Of a DNA stretch of 32,410 bases, positions 16,655 to 25,156 are shown in pieces. Each line of letters opens with the position of its first letter. The stretch's first letter is position 1. The DNA is from Chloroflexota bacterium. GTDB lineage: Bacteria > Chloroflexota > Dormibacteria > Dormibacterales > Dormibacteraceae. The position numbers were made by a program, and so were the translations under genes. Under the pieces are notes generated by a model. That model was given only the letters and a program-made list of their open reading frames with translations, searched no databases and had not been told where the DNA came from. Where the stretch lies: positions 1-32,410 of the forward strand of contig VBHX01000028.1 in the NCBI GenBank assembly GCA_005879945.1, in the 5' to 3' direction.

Positions 16655-17487
16655 CATTGACGGTCGCGGAGCGCGCGCAGGTTCTCGTCGAGGCGCTGCC
16701 CTACATCAAGCGATTTCATGGCCAGATCGTCGTGGTCAAGATCGGCGGCAATGCCATCGAGCACGCTCGGGACGAAACACTGCTCGACATCGTCCTGCTC
16801 CGCTACGTCGGCATGCAGCCGGTGCTGGTGCACGGGGGCGGGCCCGAGATAACGGCGATGAGCGAGCGGCTGGGGCTCAAGGCGGAGTTCAAGAACGGCC
16901 TCCGGATCACGGACGACAGGACGATGGAGGTCGTGAAGATGGTGTTGACCGGAAAGGTCAACCCCGACATCGTGGGCGCCATCAACCGACTTGGCGGCCA
17001 AGCGGTCGGGATGAGCGGCGAGGATGGGCCAAGCATCATCGCGGAGCCTCTCGGTGAGGACATGGGTTTTGTCGGCCGCGTGACCCAGATCAATGGCGAG
17101 CCGATCACGGCGCTATTGGGGCGCGGCTACATACCTGTGATCGCGTCGATCGGCCTCGGCTACGACGGCCACGCGTACAACATCAACGCCGACACCGTGG
17201 CGGCGGAGATCGCGCTGGCCCTGGGCGCGGCCAAGCTGATTCTTCTCACCGATGTTGCCGGCGTGCTCGGGGTCGATGGGGGCGTGGTTGCGGTTCTGTC
17301 GCGCGAGGATGCGCGGCAGCGTATTGAGTCGGGCGAGGTGAGCGGCGGCATGATCCCCAAGCTCGAGGCGTGCTTGCGCGCGCTGGACGGGATCCCGTTC
17401 GCGCACATCGTCGACGGGCGCACGGCCCACGCGCTGCTTCTCGAGCTCTTCACGGAGTCGGGGATTGGAACGATGGTGACGAAGTAA
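16651..17487 (+). CDS. argB: Acetylglutamate kinase
   Basis: This phosphorylates N-acetylglutamate, the usual control point of the pathway. It has 278 residues with the amino acid kinase motifs VVVKIGGNAI, LVHGGGPEI and NINADTVAAEIA, plus ATP-site motifs LLTDVAGVLG and GGMIPKLEA. The N-terminal helix (ERAQVLVEALPYIKRFHGQ) is the extra helix of arginine-inhibited hexameric kinases, so feedback inhibition by arginine is likely. It starts at ATG 16651, overlapping the argJ stop in ATGA, and ends 4 bp before argD. Confidence 0.95.
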   Translation: MTLTVAERAQVLVEALPYIKRFHGQIVVVKIGGNAIEHARDETLLDIVLLRYVGMQPVLVHGGGPEITAMSERLGLKAEFKNGLRITDDRTMEVVKMVLTGKVNPDIVGAINRLGGQAVGMSGEDGPSIIAEPLGEDMGFVGRVTQINGEPITALLGRGYIPVIASIGLGYDGHAYNINADTVAAEIALALGAAKLILLTDVAGVLGVDGGVVAVLSREDARQRIESGEVSGGMIPKLEACLRALDGIPFAHIVDGRTAHALLLELFTESGIGTMVTK

Positions 17488-17491
17488 CGAC

Positions 17492-18649
17492 GTGAGCACC
17501 CCCGAGCTCGCCGACAAGTACCTGATGCAGACCGGCCGGCGCCTGCCGGTCACCTTCGTGCGCGGTCGAGGCTGCCTCGTCTACGACGACGCCGGCAACG
17601 AATACCTCGACCTCGTCGCCGGGATCGCCGTCAACTTGCTCGGCCACGCGCATCCAGAGGTTGCGGCCGCGGTCGCCCAGCAGGCGAAGACGCTCATCCA
17701 CACCTCCAACCTCTACTTCAGCCAGCCCCAGGTCGAGCTCGCGCGGAGGCTCGTCGAGCTTTCGTTTCCGTCGCGGGTCTTCTTTTGCAACTCAGGCGCA
17801 GAGGCCAACGAGACCGCGATCAAGCTCGCGCGCAAGTGGGGCGCACGCAATCGCGACGGCGCGTTCCAGATCATCACCACCCTGGGCTCATTCCATGGCC
17901 GCACGCTCGCCACTGTCACCGCGGGCGGGCAGCCGAAGTACTCGGATCCGTTCAAGCCGCTGCCCGACGGTTTCATGCATGTCCCCTACAACGACCTTGA
18001 CGCGATCAGGGCGGCGACGAGCGCGCGAACGGTCGCCGTGATGCTGGAGCCGGTTATGGGCGAGATCGGCATCGTGCCCGCGAAACCCGGATACATCGCC
18101 GGCGTGCGCAAGTGGTGCGATGAGAAAGGCATGCTGCTGATGCTCGACGAGGTCCAGACAGGTCTCGGCCGCACGGGTCGATGGTTCGCCTTCCAGCATC
18201 ACGGCGTCACACCGGACGTCATGACTCTCGCCAAGGGCCTGGGCGGCGGGGTGCCGATCGCCGCGTGCCTGGCTTCGCCGAAGGCCGATGTCTTCGAGCC
18301 GGGTGATCACGGCTCGACGTTTGGTGGCAACCCGCTCGCGTGTGCGGCCGCGCTCGCCGTGCTCCATGTGATCGATCGCGATGGGTTGGTCGGCCACGCT
18401 GCCGAGATGGGTGAGGTGCTGCACGGCGCGATCCACGGGCTTGGTGTCAAAGAGGTGCGCGGTATCGGGCTGATGCAGGCGATGGAGTTCGCGGAGCCGC
18501 GTGCCAAAGCATTTCAGCAGGCATGCCTGGACGCGCGTCTGGTCGTCAATGCGGTCGACGACCACTCGATCCGCTTCGTGCCGCCGCTGATCGTCACCGC
18601 CCAGCAGATCGACCAGGCGCAGCACACCATGCAAGAGGTCCTGAAGTGA
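17492..18649 (+). CDS. argD: Acetylornithine aminotransferase
   Basis: This PLP-dependent class III aminotransferase converts N-acetylglutamate semialdehyde to N-acetylornithine. It has 385 residues from GTG 17492. Motifs are FCNSGAEANETAIKLARK, the aromatic-stacking GSFHGRTLATVT, MLDEVQTGLGRTG, the PLP lysine in TLAKGLGGG, and STFGGNPLACAAA. It overlaps argR by GTGA. In many actinobacterial arg clusters argF lies between argD and argR; here they touch, so argF is absent from this position. Confidence 0.94.
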   Translation: MSTPELADKYLMQTGRRLPVTFVRGRGCLVYDDAGNEYLDLVAGIAVNLLGHAHPEVAAAVAQQAKTLIHTSNLYFSQPQVELARRLVELSFPSRVFFCNSGAEANETAIKLARKWGARNRDGAFQIITTLGSFHGRTLATVTAGGQPKYSDPFKPLPDGFMHVPYNDLDAIRAATSARTVAVMLEPVMGEIGIVPAKPGYIAGVRKWCDEKGMLLMLDEVQTGLGRTGRWFAFQHHGVTPDVMTLAKGLGGGVPIAACLASPKADVFEPGDHGSTFGGNPLACAAALAVLHVIDRDGLVGHAAEMGEVLHGAIHGLGVKEVRGIGLMQAMEFAEPRAKAFQQACLDARLVVNAVDDHSIRFVPPLIVTAQQIDQAQHTMQEVLK

Positions 18650-19053
18650 CAGCGACCAAGGGACAGCGCCACCGCGCGATCCTCGATCTCATCAACCGAG
18701 GTACGGTGCACACGCAGCAGGAGATCGCGCTTGCGCTCGCGCGCCGCGGCCTTGCCGCGACGCAGGCAACCGTTTCGCGTGACATCCAGGAGCTGGGGCT
18801 GGTGCGGTCCGGAAGCGGGTATCGCAGCCCGGCCGCGCTGGTGCGCGAGCTCGTGCTTTCGGTCGAGGTCGTGGAACCGGTGGCGGTCATCAGGACTCCG
18901 CCGGGCACGGCGAACCTGGTCGCGCGGCGCATCGACGAAGCGGCCCTGCCCGGGATCGCGGGCACGGTCGCCGGCGACGACACGATCATCGCGGTGCTCC
19001 GCCGCCGCGGGGCCGGCAAGGCGCTCATGGAGCTGCTGGATCATGCCGGCTGA
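18646..19053 (+). CDS. argR: Arginine repressor ArgR
   Basis: This is a hexameric arginine-dependent repressor of arginine genes. It has 135 residues from GTG 18646; relatives are about 150. The N-terminal winged helix contains TQQEIALALARRGL and the DNA-contact ATVSRDIQELGLV. The C-terminal hexamerisation and arginine-binding half has TPPGTANLVARRID and the GTVAGDDTIIAVL signature. The missing residues are in the linker between the two domains (around SGSGYRSPAALVREL). The long frame upstream belongs to argD. It overlaps argG by 11 bp and probably acts on the two-box operator before argC. Confidence 0.92.
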   Translation: MTATKGQRHRAILDLINRGTVHTQQEIALALARRGLAATQATVSRDIQELGLVRSGSGYRSPAALVRELVLSVEVVEPVAVIRTPPGTANLVARRIDEAALPGIAGTVAGDDTIIAVLRRRGAGKALMELLDHAG

Positions 19054-20290
19054 AAAGCTGGTGCTCGCCTACTCCGGGGGGCTCGATACCTCGGTCGCGA
19101 TTCGCTGGCTCAAGGACCAGGGCTGGGACGTGATCGCTTTCACCGTCGATCTCGGCGAGAAGAAGGACCTCGACGCCATCCAGGCGCGGGCGCTGAAGAC
19201 GGGCGCATCCGCGGCCTACGTCGCTGACGGCCGGGCGCCTTTCCTGCAGATGTTCGTGTGGCCGTCGCTCCAGGCCGGAGCCGTGTACGAAAAGGAGTAC
19301 CCGCTCGCCACCGCCCTCGGCCGGCCACTGATCGCGGCGATGATGGTCGAGGTCGCGCGCCGCGAAGGCGCCACCGCGATCGCGCACGGATGCACCGGCA
19401 AAGGCAACGACCAGGTGCGCTTCGATGTCGCGACTGCGGCGCTCGCGCCGGAGCTCAAAGTCGTCGCCCCCGTCCGCGAATGGGGGATGAATCGCGACGA
19501 CGAGATCGAGTACGCGACCAAGCACGAGATCGAGGTGCCGGCGACGACGCGCTCGCCGTACTCGACTGACGAGAACCTCTGGGGCCGCTCGATCGAGGCG
19601 GGTGTTCTCGAAGACCCATGGGCGGAGCCGCCCGCGGACGTCTACGCGTGGACGCGAGACCCCCGCGACTGCCGGGACGAGCCCGCGTACATCGAGATCG
19701 GGTTCAAGCACGGTATCCCGGTCTCGCTCGAGGGCAAGGCCGTCGATGCCCTGGAGCTCGTTACCGAGCTGAACCGCGTCGGTGGCGAGAACGGGGTCGG
19801 ACGCATCGACCACCTCGAGAACCGGCTCATCGGGATCAAGTCGCGCGAGATCTACGAGGCCCCCGCGGCGGTGTTGCTGCTTCAGGCCCATCAGGCGCTC
19901 GAAGACATCACCCTGCCGAAAGAGGTGGCGCGCTTCAAGGACCTCGTCTCGCAGCAGTGGGCGCAGATGGTTTATGACGGTCTCTGGTTCAGCCCGCTGC
20001 GCGACGCGCTGTATGCGTTCGTCGTCGAGACCCAGCGTCACGTCACCGGCGATGTCCGGCTCAAGCTCTTCAAAGGCGCGTCCCAGGTCGTCGGGCGCAA
20101 AGCACCGGCGCAGCTGTACCAGCACTCGCTCGCCACGTACGGCAAGGGCGACGCGTTCGACCAGTCGGCCGCGGCGGGCTTCATCAAGCTCTGGGGCATG
20201 GGGGTACGCACCGCGGCCCAGGTCCAGGGCCGGCTGCACGATCGCGAGATGAAGGGCCTCCTCGGGGATGTAAAGAGGCTGACGCCATAG
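19043..20290 (+). CDS. argG: Argininosuccinate synthase
   Basis: This joins citrulline and aspartate using ATP. It has 415 residues from ATG 19043, which gives the standard N-terminus MPAEKLVLAYSGGLDTS with the PP-loop SGGLDTS. Other landmarks are TVDLGEKKDL, AHGCTGKGNDQVRF, SPYSTDENLWGRSIEAG and GRIDHLENRLIGIKSREIYE. The C-terminal region with YGKGDAFDQSAAAGFIKLWG is the normal tetramerisation part. It overlaps argR by 11 bp, and its TAG stop overlaps the proposed AUA start of argH. Confidence 0.95.
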   Translation: MPAEKLVLAYSGGLDTSVAIRWLKDQGWDVIAFTVDLGEKKDLDAIQARALKTGASAAYVADGRAPFLQMFVWPSLQAGAVYEKEYPLATALGRPLIAAMMVEVARREGATAIAHGCTGKGNDQVRFDVATAALAPELKVVAPVREWGMNRDDEIEYATKHEIEVPATTRSPYSTDENLWGRSIEAGVLEDPWAEPPADVYAWTRDPRDCRDEPAYIEIGFKHGIPVSLEGKAVDALELVTELNRVGGENGVGRIDHLENRLIGIKSREIYEAPAAVLLLQAHQALEDITLPKEVARFKDLVSQQWAQMVYDGLWFSPLRDALYAFVVETQRHVTGDVRLKLFKGASQVVGRKAPAQLYQHSLATYGKGDAFDQSAAAGFIKLWGMGVRTAAQVQGRLHDREMKGLLGDVKRLTP

Positions 20291-21642
20291 CGCCGCGAGC
20301 GCCGAAGCTGTGGGGTGGAGCTTTCACGCGCTCCTTGCTGCCCGAGCTCGAGCGCTTCTCATCGTCGCTAGACGTCGACTTCGAGCTGTTCCCCTATGAC
20401 ATCGCCGGGAGCATCGCGCATGCTCGTGGGCTGGCGGCCGCCGGCCTGCTGACGCCCGCCCAGCTGAAGGCCATCGAGAGGGGCCTTCGCGTCGTCCGCA
20501 AAGAGATGAGCGAGGGCCGGTTCACTTTTGTGGATACAGACGAGGACATCCACACCGCTGTCGAGCGGCGGCTGACTGAGATCACTCCGGCCGGTGCTTC
20601 TCTGCACACGGGCCGCTCGCGGAACGACCAGGTCGCGCTCGACCTGCGGCTATACGCTCGCGCGGCGGCTAGCGCGCTGATCGATGGAATCGCCGGAGCA
20701 GTGGACGCGCTCGCCTTGAAAGCCGCAGACCACGCCGCGTGGGTGATGCCCGGCTTCACGCACGTCCAGCGCGCGCAGCCAGTCACGGTGGGCCATCACG
20801 TGCTTGCGCACGCCGAGCCCCTGCTGCGCGACGCGGAGCGCTTCCGCCACGCGTACGACGCCGCCGGCGACATGCCGCTCGGCTCCGGCGCGCTCGCCGG
20901 CACGACGCTGCCCCTACAGCGCGAGGTGGTCGCTCGCGAGCTCGGTTTCGAGCGCCTGACCGCCAACAGCATCGACGCCGTCGCCGATCGCGACTTCGCG
21001 CTCGACCTCGTCTATGCGTGCATGACAGCCGCCATCCACCTGAGCCGGCTCGGCGAAGACATCGTCCTATGGGCGAGCTCCGAGTTTGGTTTCGTCAAGC
21101 TCGCCGATGAGATCGCGACGGGCTCCAGCCTCATGCCGCAGAAAAGGAACCCGGACATCGCGGAGCTGCTGCGCGGACGCGCCGGGCGGCCTGTAGGAAG
21201 CCTGGTCGCGCTCGCCACGACCCTGAAGGGCTTACCGCTCGCCTACGACCGCGATCTCCAGGAAGACAAGGCGGCAGTTTTCGCCGCGGTTGACAGCGGG
21301 CTTGATTCTCTGCGCGCGGCAAGGCTGCTCGTGGAACATTTGGCGTTCGATCGGGACCGGCTCGCAGTGGCTGCCGCCGACCCCGGACTGCTCGCGACCG
21401 ACGCGGCCGAAGCGTTGGTGGCTTCGGGCACGCCGTTCCGCCGCGCGCACGAGACGATCGGCAAACAGGCCGCCGCCGGCAATCTGCGCCCGCCATGGGA
21501 TGCCGCCACGTCGCTGCGAAAGCGCGATCTGGCCGGGGCACCTAACCCTCGCCGAGTCGCCGCTCGGACGCGGGTGGTGCGCCGCCAAGCGGCCGCCCTG
21601 CACAGATGGGCCCAGGAGCACCCGCCCGCCCTGCCAGACTAG
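20287..21642 (+). CDS. argH: Argininosuccinate lyase, with a probable AUA start codon
   Basis: This cleaves argininosuccinate to arginine and fumarate. Active-site motifs are TGRSRNDQVALDLRL, PGFTHVQRAQPVT and the serine loop GSSLMPQKRNPD. The family N-terminal motif LWGG.FT is encoded at 20308-20328, upstream of the first in-frame ATG/GTG/TTG (TTG 20335). No such codon occurs further upstream in that open frame. ATA 20287 gives 451 residues, the expected length. It overlaps the argG stop as ATAG and has AAAGAGG (20272-20278) eight bases before it. CTG 20308 is the second choice. A start at TTG 20335 would lose a conserved part of the N-terminus. Confidence 0.9.
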   Translation: MAPRAPKLWGGAFTRSLLPELERFSSSLDVDFELFPYDIAGSIAHARGLAAAGLLTPAQLKAIERGLRVVRKEMSEGRFTFVDTDEDIHTAVERRLTEITPAGASLHTGRSRNDQVALDLRLYARAAASALIDGIAGAVDALALKAADHAAWVMPGFTHVQRAQPVTVGHHVLAHAEPLLRDAERFRHAYDAAGDMPLGSGALAGTTLPLQREVVARELGFERLTANSIDAVADRDFALDLVYACMTAAIHLSRLGEDIVLWASSEFGFVKLADEIATGSSLMPQKRNPDIAELLRGRAGRPVGSLVALATTLKGLPLAYDRDLQEDKAAVFAAVDSGLDSLRAARLLVEHLAFDRDRLAVAAADPGLLATDAAEALVASGTPFRRAHETIGKQAAAGNLRPPWDAATSLRKRDLAGAPNPRRVAARTRVVRRQAAALHRWAQEHPPALPD

Positions 21643-21648
21643 ACCCCC

Positions 21649-22428
21649 GTGCTCCTCGCGGTCGACGTCGGCAACACCAACGTCACCCTCGCCCTTTTCG
21701 AGGGCGAGCGGCTGGTCGCCGATTGGCGCGTGACCGCGCATCGCGAGCGCACAGCCGACGAGCTGGCGGTTGAGCTCAGCCAGCTCTTCAACCTGCGGGG
21801 CTTCGACCTCGATGTCGTCACCGGGGTAGTCATTTCCAGCGTGGTCCCCAACCTGAACCCAGCGCTGATCGAGGCTTCACGCCGCTACCTGAACTGCGAG
21901 CCGGTGATGGTCGGTCCGGGCGTCAAGACCAGCGTTCGAGTCCGCTACGAGAACCCAAAGGATGTCGGCGCGGACCGCATCGCAAACGCGCTGGCGGCCT
22001 TTTCCAAGTACGGCGGCCCGGTCGTGGTCATCGACTTCGGCACCGCGGTCACGTACGACGCCATCAGCGCCGAGGGCGACTACCTCGGCGGCGCGATCGC
22101 CCCCGGGGTCGAGATCTCGCTCGACGCGCTGGTGTCCCACACGGCCATGCTCCGGCGCGTCGAGGCCGTCGCGCCCGACTCGGTGATCGGCCGCAACACC
22201 ATCACCTCGATCCAGTCCGGGCTCATCTGGGGTTTCGTGGCCCAGGTTGAAGGTATGGTCGAACGGATGATCGCCGAGCTGGGCGGAAAGGCCACGGTAA
22301 TCGCCACCGGCGGCCAGGCCGGGATGGTCGCAGGCCTGACCCACGTCATCCAGGCCGTTGATCCCCTGCTGACCCTCGAAGGTTTGCGTTTGATCTACCT
22401 GCAAAACGCGGACGGTGCCCGACACTAG
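21649..22428 (+). CDS. coaX: Type III pantothenate kinase
   Basis: This catalyses the first step of coenzyme A synthesis, phosphorylation of pantothenate; the type III enzymes resist CoA feedback and need a monovalent cation. It has 259 residues from GTG 21649, six bases after argH. Motifs are the N-terminal ATP-binding LLAVDVGNTNVTLALFEG, the NPKDVGADRIANA block with the catalytic Asp, VVIDFGTAVTYDAI and GGAIAPGVEISLDAL. The C-terminal ATP site is TGGQAGMVA. It probably shares the arg transcript. The HD-GYP gene starts 12 bases later. Confidence 0.93.
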   Translation: MLLAVDVGNTNVTLALFEGERLVADWRVTAHRERTADELAVELSQLFNLRGFDLDVVTGVVISSVVPNLNPALIEASRRYLNCEPVMVGPGVKTSVRVRYENPKDVGADRIANALAAFSKYGGPVVVIDFGTAVTYDAISAEGDYLGGAIAPGVEISLDALVSHTAMLRRVEAVAPDSVIGRNTITSIQSGLIWGFVAQVEGMVERMIAELGGKATVIATGGQAGMVAGLTHVIQAVDPLLTLEGLRLIYLQNADGARH

Positions 22429-22440
22429 ACGGTCTCACCT

Positions 22441-24279
22441 GTGAAAACCGCCCAGTCGTTCCATATCTATCTGGCGCCCGGCACCGAGAACGGCGAGGTG
22501 GCAGCCGCGCTCGGAGAGCTCGGTTTGGAGGCGCTCAGGCTCACCGACGTCGAAACCGTGGTCCAGCCGGCGCTGATCGTCCTCAACCCAGGCCAGAAAC
22601 CGCCCGAGGGCCTCGAGGAGATGGCGTTCGCGCCGCCCCAGGAGCTGCCTCGGCCGGCAATTCGCGAGCTGCTGCGCATGGCGATGGAGAACGCATCACT
22701 CAGGCACGAGGTCAAGCAGCACGTGGAGCACGCGCGCCGACAGCACCGCCAGTTCGAGGAGTTGAACCGGATTGGTATCTCTCTGTCTGCCGAGCGCGAC
22801 ATCAACAAGCTGCAGGAATTCATCCTCCTGACGATGCGCCAGCTCACCAACGCCGACGGTGCGAGCCTGTGGCGCAAGACGATGGGCGAGGACGGCTCCG
22901 CCCAGCTCTTCCTGGCCTCGAGCCAGAACAACTCCATCGACAACACGTACCAGGCGTTCAAGGTCCGGGTCGACGAGAAGAGCGTCGTCGGCTACACGGT
23001 CACGGTCGGTGCGAGCCAGCTCTACGACGACGCGTACAACCCACCGCCAGGAAAGCCGCAAGGCGGCCGAGGCTTCGACCACCAGTTCGGCTACCGGACG
23101 AAGTCGATGCTCACTGTTCCGATGCGCAACTACAACAACGAGGTTGTCGGCGCGGTGCAGCTGATCAACGCGAAGCGGAAATTCGATACCAAGCTCACCG
23201 TCGACAATGTCCCCACCGAGGTCGTGAGCTTCCGGCCCGAGGATCTCGAGATGATCGAGTCGATCGCCAGCCAGGCCGCGGTCGCGCTCGACAACAAGAG
23301 CCTGCTGGATTCGATCCAGACGCTGTTCGACGGCTTCGTGCAGGCCAGCGTGACCGCGATTGAGCAACGCGACCCCAGCACGGCTGGACATTCAGGTCGA
23401 GTCGAGGCCTTGACCACAAGCCTTGCCCGCGCCGTGACCGACCTCGGCACGGGCCGGTTCAAAGATGTCTATCTGACCGAGGACCAGCTCAAAGAGCTGC
23501 GCTACGCCTGCCTGCTGCACGACTTCGGCAAGGTTGGAGTTCGCGAGCACATCCTGGTCAAGGCGAAAAAGCTGATGCCGGGTCAGCTCGAGGTGATCCA
23601 GGCCCGCTTCGAATTCGTCGAGCGTTCGGTGCAGGTGAAGTACGCGAACGAGAAGCTGGAAGCGCTGAGAAGCGGGAAGGGCGGAGAGGTCGCGCTGGCG
23701 GAGATCGATCGGCGTCTCGAGGAGGAACTGGCGCGCCTGCGCATGTGGATCCAGGGCATCGTCGCCGCCAACGAGCCGACAGTGATGCCCGAGGACAAGG
23801 CCTCGATGCTCGAGGTGCTCTCCCAGCAGACGTATCACGACATGTCCGGCCACGCGCACCCGCTGCTCGACCCGCAGGAGTTTCGTTTTCTGTCCATCCG
23901 GAAGGGCACCCTCGATCCCCAGGAGCGTCTCGAGATGGAGGCGCACGTGACGCACAGCTTCCATTTCTTGAGCAAGATTCCGTGGACCTCAGTCATGCGG
24001 GGCATTCCCGAGATCGCTTACGGGCACCACGAGAAGCTCGACGGGTCGGGTTATCCCCGTGGGTTGACGGCCGAGCAGATCCCGCTGCAGGCGAAGATGA
24101 TGACGATCTCCGACATCTACGACGCGCTCACCGCGCAGGACCGCCCGTACAAGCGCGCCGTGCCGCGCGATGTGGCCATCGACATCCTTCGCAAGGAGGC
24201 CGGAGAAGGCAAGCTCGACAAGGATCTGCTCGACATCTTCGTCGCCAAACGCATCTTCCAGGAGACGGCGCCGCGATGA
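22441..24279 (+). CDS. GAF domain / HD-GYP-type phosphohydrolase, probable cyclic-di-GMP phosphodiesterase
   Basis: This has 612 residues from GTG 22441. Residues 1-85 form an unrecognised domain, 85-115 a helical linker, and about 115-290 a GAF sensor domain (ELNRIGISLSAERDINKLQEFI to SIASQAAVALDNK). The HD-GYP region starts near 300 with TAIEQRDPSTAGHSGRV. The metal pair is His360-Asp361 (LLHDFGKVG), and the HH-E and GYP motifs are at 529-539 (HHEKLDGSGYPRG). The HD to HH distance is about 168 residues instead of the usual 65-70; the extra about 100 residues (roughly 385-485) are mainly helical and charged. No membrane span, so it is a cytosolic sensor-output protein. The stop overlaps the next gene (ATGA). 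Phosphodiesterase activity is inferred from the complete motif set. Confidence 0.87.
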   Translation: MKTAQSFHIYLAPGTENGEVAAALGELGLEALRLTDVETVVQPALIVLNPGQKPPEGLEEMAFAPPQELPRPAIRELLRMAMENASLRHEVKQHVEHARRQHRQFEELNRIGISLSAERDINKLQEFILLTMRQLTNADGASLWRKTMGEDGSAQLFLASSQNNSIDNTYQAFKVRVDEKSVVGYTVTVGASQLYDDAYNPPPGKPQGGRGFDHQFGYRTKSMLTVPMRNYNNEVVGAVQLINAKRKFDTKLTVDNVPTEVVSFRPEDLEMIESIASQAAVALDNKSLLDSIQTLFDGFVQASVTAIEQRDPSTAGHSGRVEALTTSLARAVTDLGTGRFKDVYLTEDQLKELRYACLLHDFGKVGVREHILVKAKKLMPGQLEVIQARFEFVERSVQVKYANEKLEALRSGKGGEVALAEIDRRLEEELARLRMWIQGIVAANEPTVMPEDKASMLEVLSQQTYHDMSGHAHPLLDPQEFRFLSIRKGTLDPQERLEMEAHVTHSFHFLSKIPWTSVMRGIPEIAYGHHEKLDGSGYPRGLTAEQIPLQAKMMTISDIYDALTAQDRPYKRAVPRDVAIDILRKEAGEGKLDKDLLDIFVAKRIFQETAPR

Positions 24280-25124
24280 GGATCAAGTTCTGGGGCACGC
24301 GAGGAACGAGGCCAACACCAGGCAGACGGACCCTTCGCTACGGTGGAAACACGACCTGCCTCGAGGTCCGCGACAAGAACGACAACCTCATCATCATCGA
24401 CTCAGGCTCGGGCATCGCCGAGCTGGGCAACGCGTTTGCGCAATCAGAGCCGCTGCAAGCCCACCTGCTCATCACGCATACGCACCTCGACCACATCCAG
24501 GGATTCCCGTTCTTTCCGCCCGCGTTTGTGCCAGGCACGCATCTGACGATCGTCGGGCCCGCCGGCTCCGCGAAATCACTGCAGGCGGCGTTCGCGGACC
24601 AGACGGACCCTGCCTACTTCCCGGTGCGCCTCGATCACATGCCGGCCGAGATGGAGTTCATCGAGCGCAACCCTGGAGAGACCTTCGAGGTCGCCGGCCT
24701 GCGCATCACGCCACATCTCCTCATGCATCCGATCCCGACTTTCGGATACCGGATCGACGAGGGCTCGACGCGATTTGCGTTTGCGACCGACAACGAAATC
24801 GCGATGTTTACCAACAACACGAACGGATCGCTGAAGGACATGGCGAGCTGGTGCCAGGATGCCGACCTGCTGGTCCACGATGCCCAGTACAGCCGCGAGG
24901 AATACAAGACGCACGCCGGCTTCGGCCACTCGACCTACGAGGAGGCGCTCTCGCTGGCGGAGCAAGCCGGGGTCCAGCAGCTCGCCTTCTTCCACCACGA
25001 TCCAGTCCATTCCGACACCGACATCGACGCGCTGATTGAAGAGGCGCTTGGCAATCACCGGCAGGCAGGCGGCACCGATGTGGTCGCATTTCCGGCGGCC
25101 GAGGACCTGGAGCTGATCCTCTAG
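24276..25124 (+). CDS. MBL-fold metal-dependent hydrolase
   Basis: This is a 282-residue metallo-beta-lactamase-fold protein. It opens MRIKFWGTRGTRPTPG, and glycine-rich YGGNTTCLEV follows. The metal-binding HxHxDH motif is His68-His70-Asp72-His73 in THTHLDHIQG. Further ligands are likely in HLLMHP, in ATDNE and at FFHHDP. The N-terminus and the pattern resemble cyclic-nucleotide or tRNA-processing-like members of the superfamily, but substrate cannot be fixed from sequence. It starts at ATG 24276 inside the stop of the HD-GYP gene, so the two are translationally coupled and probably act together in nucleotide signalling. No export signal is visible. Confidence 0.85.
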   Translation: MRIKFWGTRGTRPTPGRRTLRYGGNTTCLEVRDKNDNLIIIDSGSGIAELGNAFAQSEPLQAHLLITHTHLDHIQGFPFFPPAFVPGTHLTIVGPAGSAKSLQAAFADQTDPAYFPVRLDHMPAEMEFIERNPGETFEVAGLRITPHLLMHPIPTFGYRIDEGSTRFAFATDNEIAMFTNNTNGSLKDMASWCQDADLLVHDAQYSREEYKTHAGFGHSTYEEALSLAEQAGVQQLAFFHHDPVHSDTDIDALIEEALGNHRQAGGTDVVAFPAAEDLELIL

Positions 25125-25156
25125 CACTAGCGCTCGTCCCTTAGTCTTTCTCGAAC

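Noticed and set aside
19025-20239. A 404-codon open frame on the minus strand opposite argG
   Set aside because: It mirrors a fully conserved argG; the composition (Arg, Asp, Leu rich) is typical of a GC-driven shadow.
22869-23363. Overlapping frames inside the GAF region
   Set aside because: They are Arg-rich shadows of the GAF domain in other frames.
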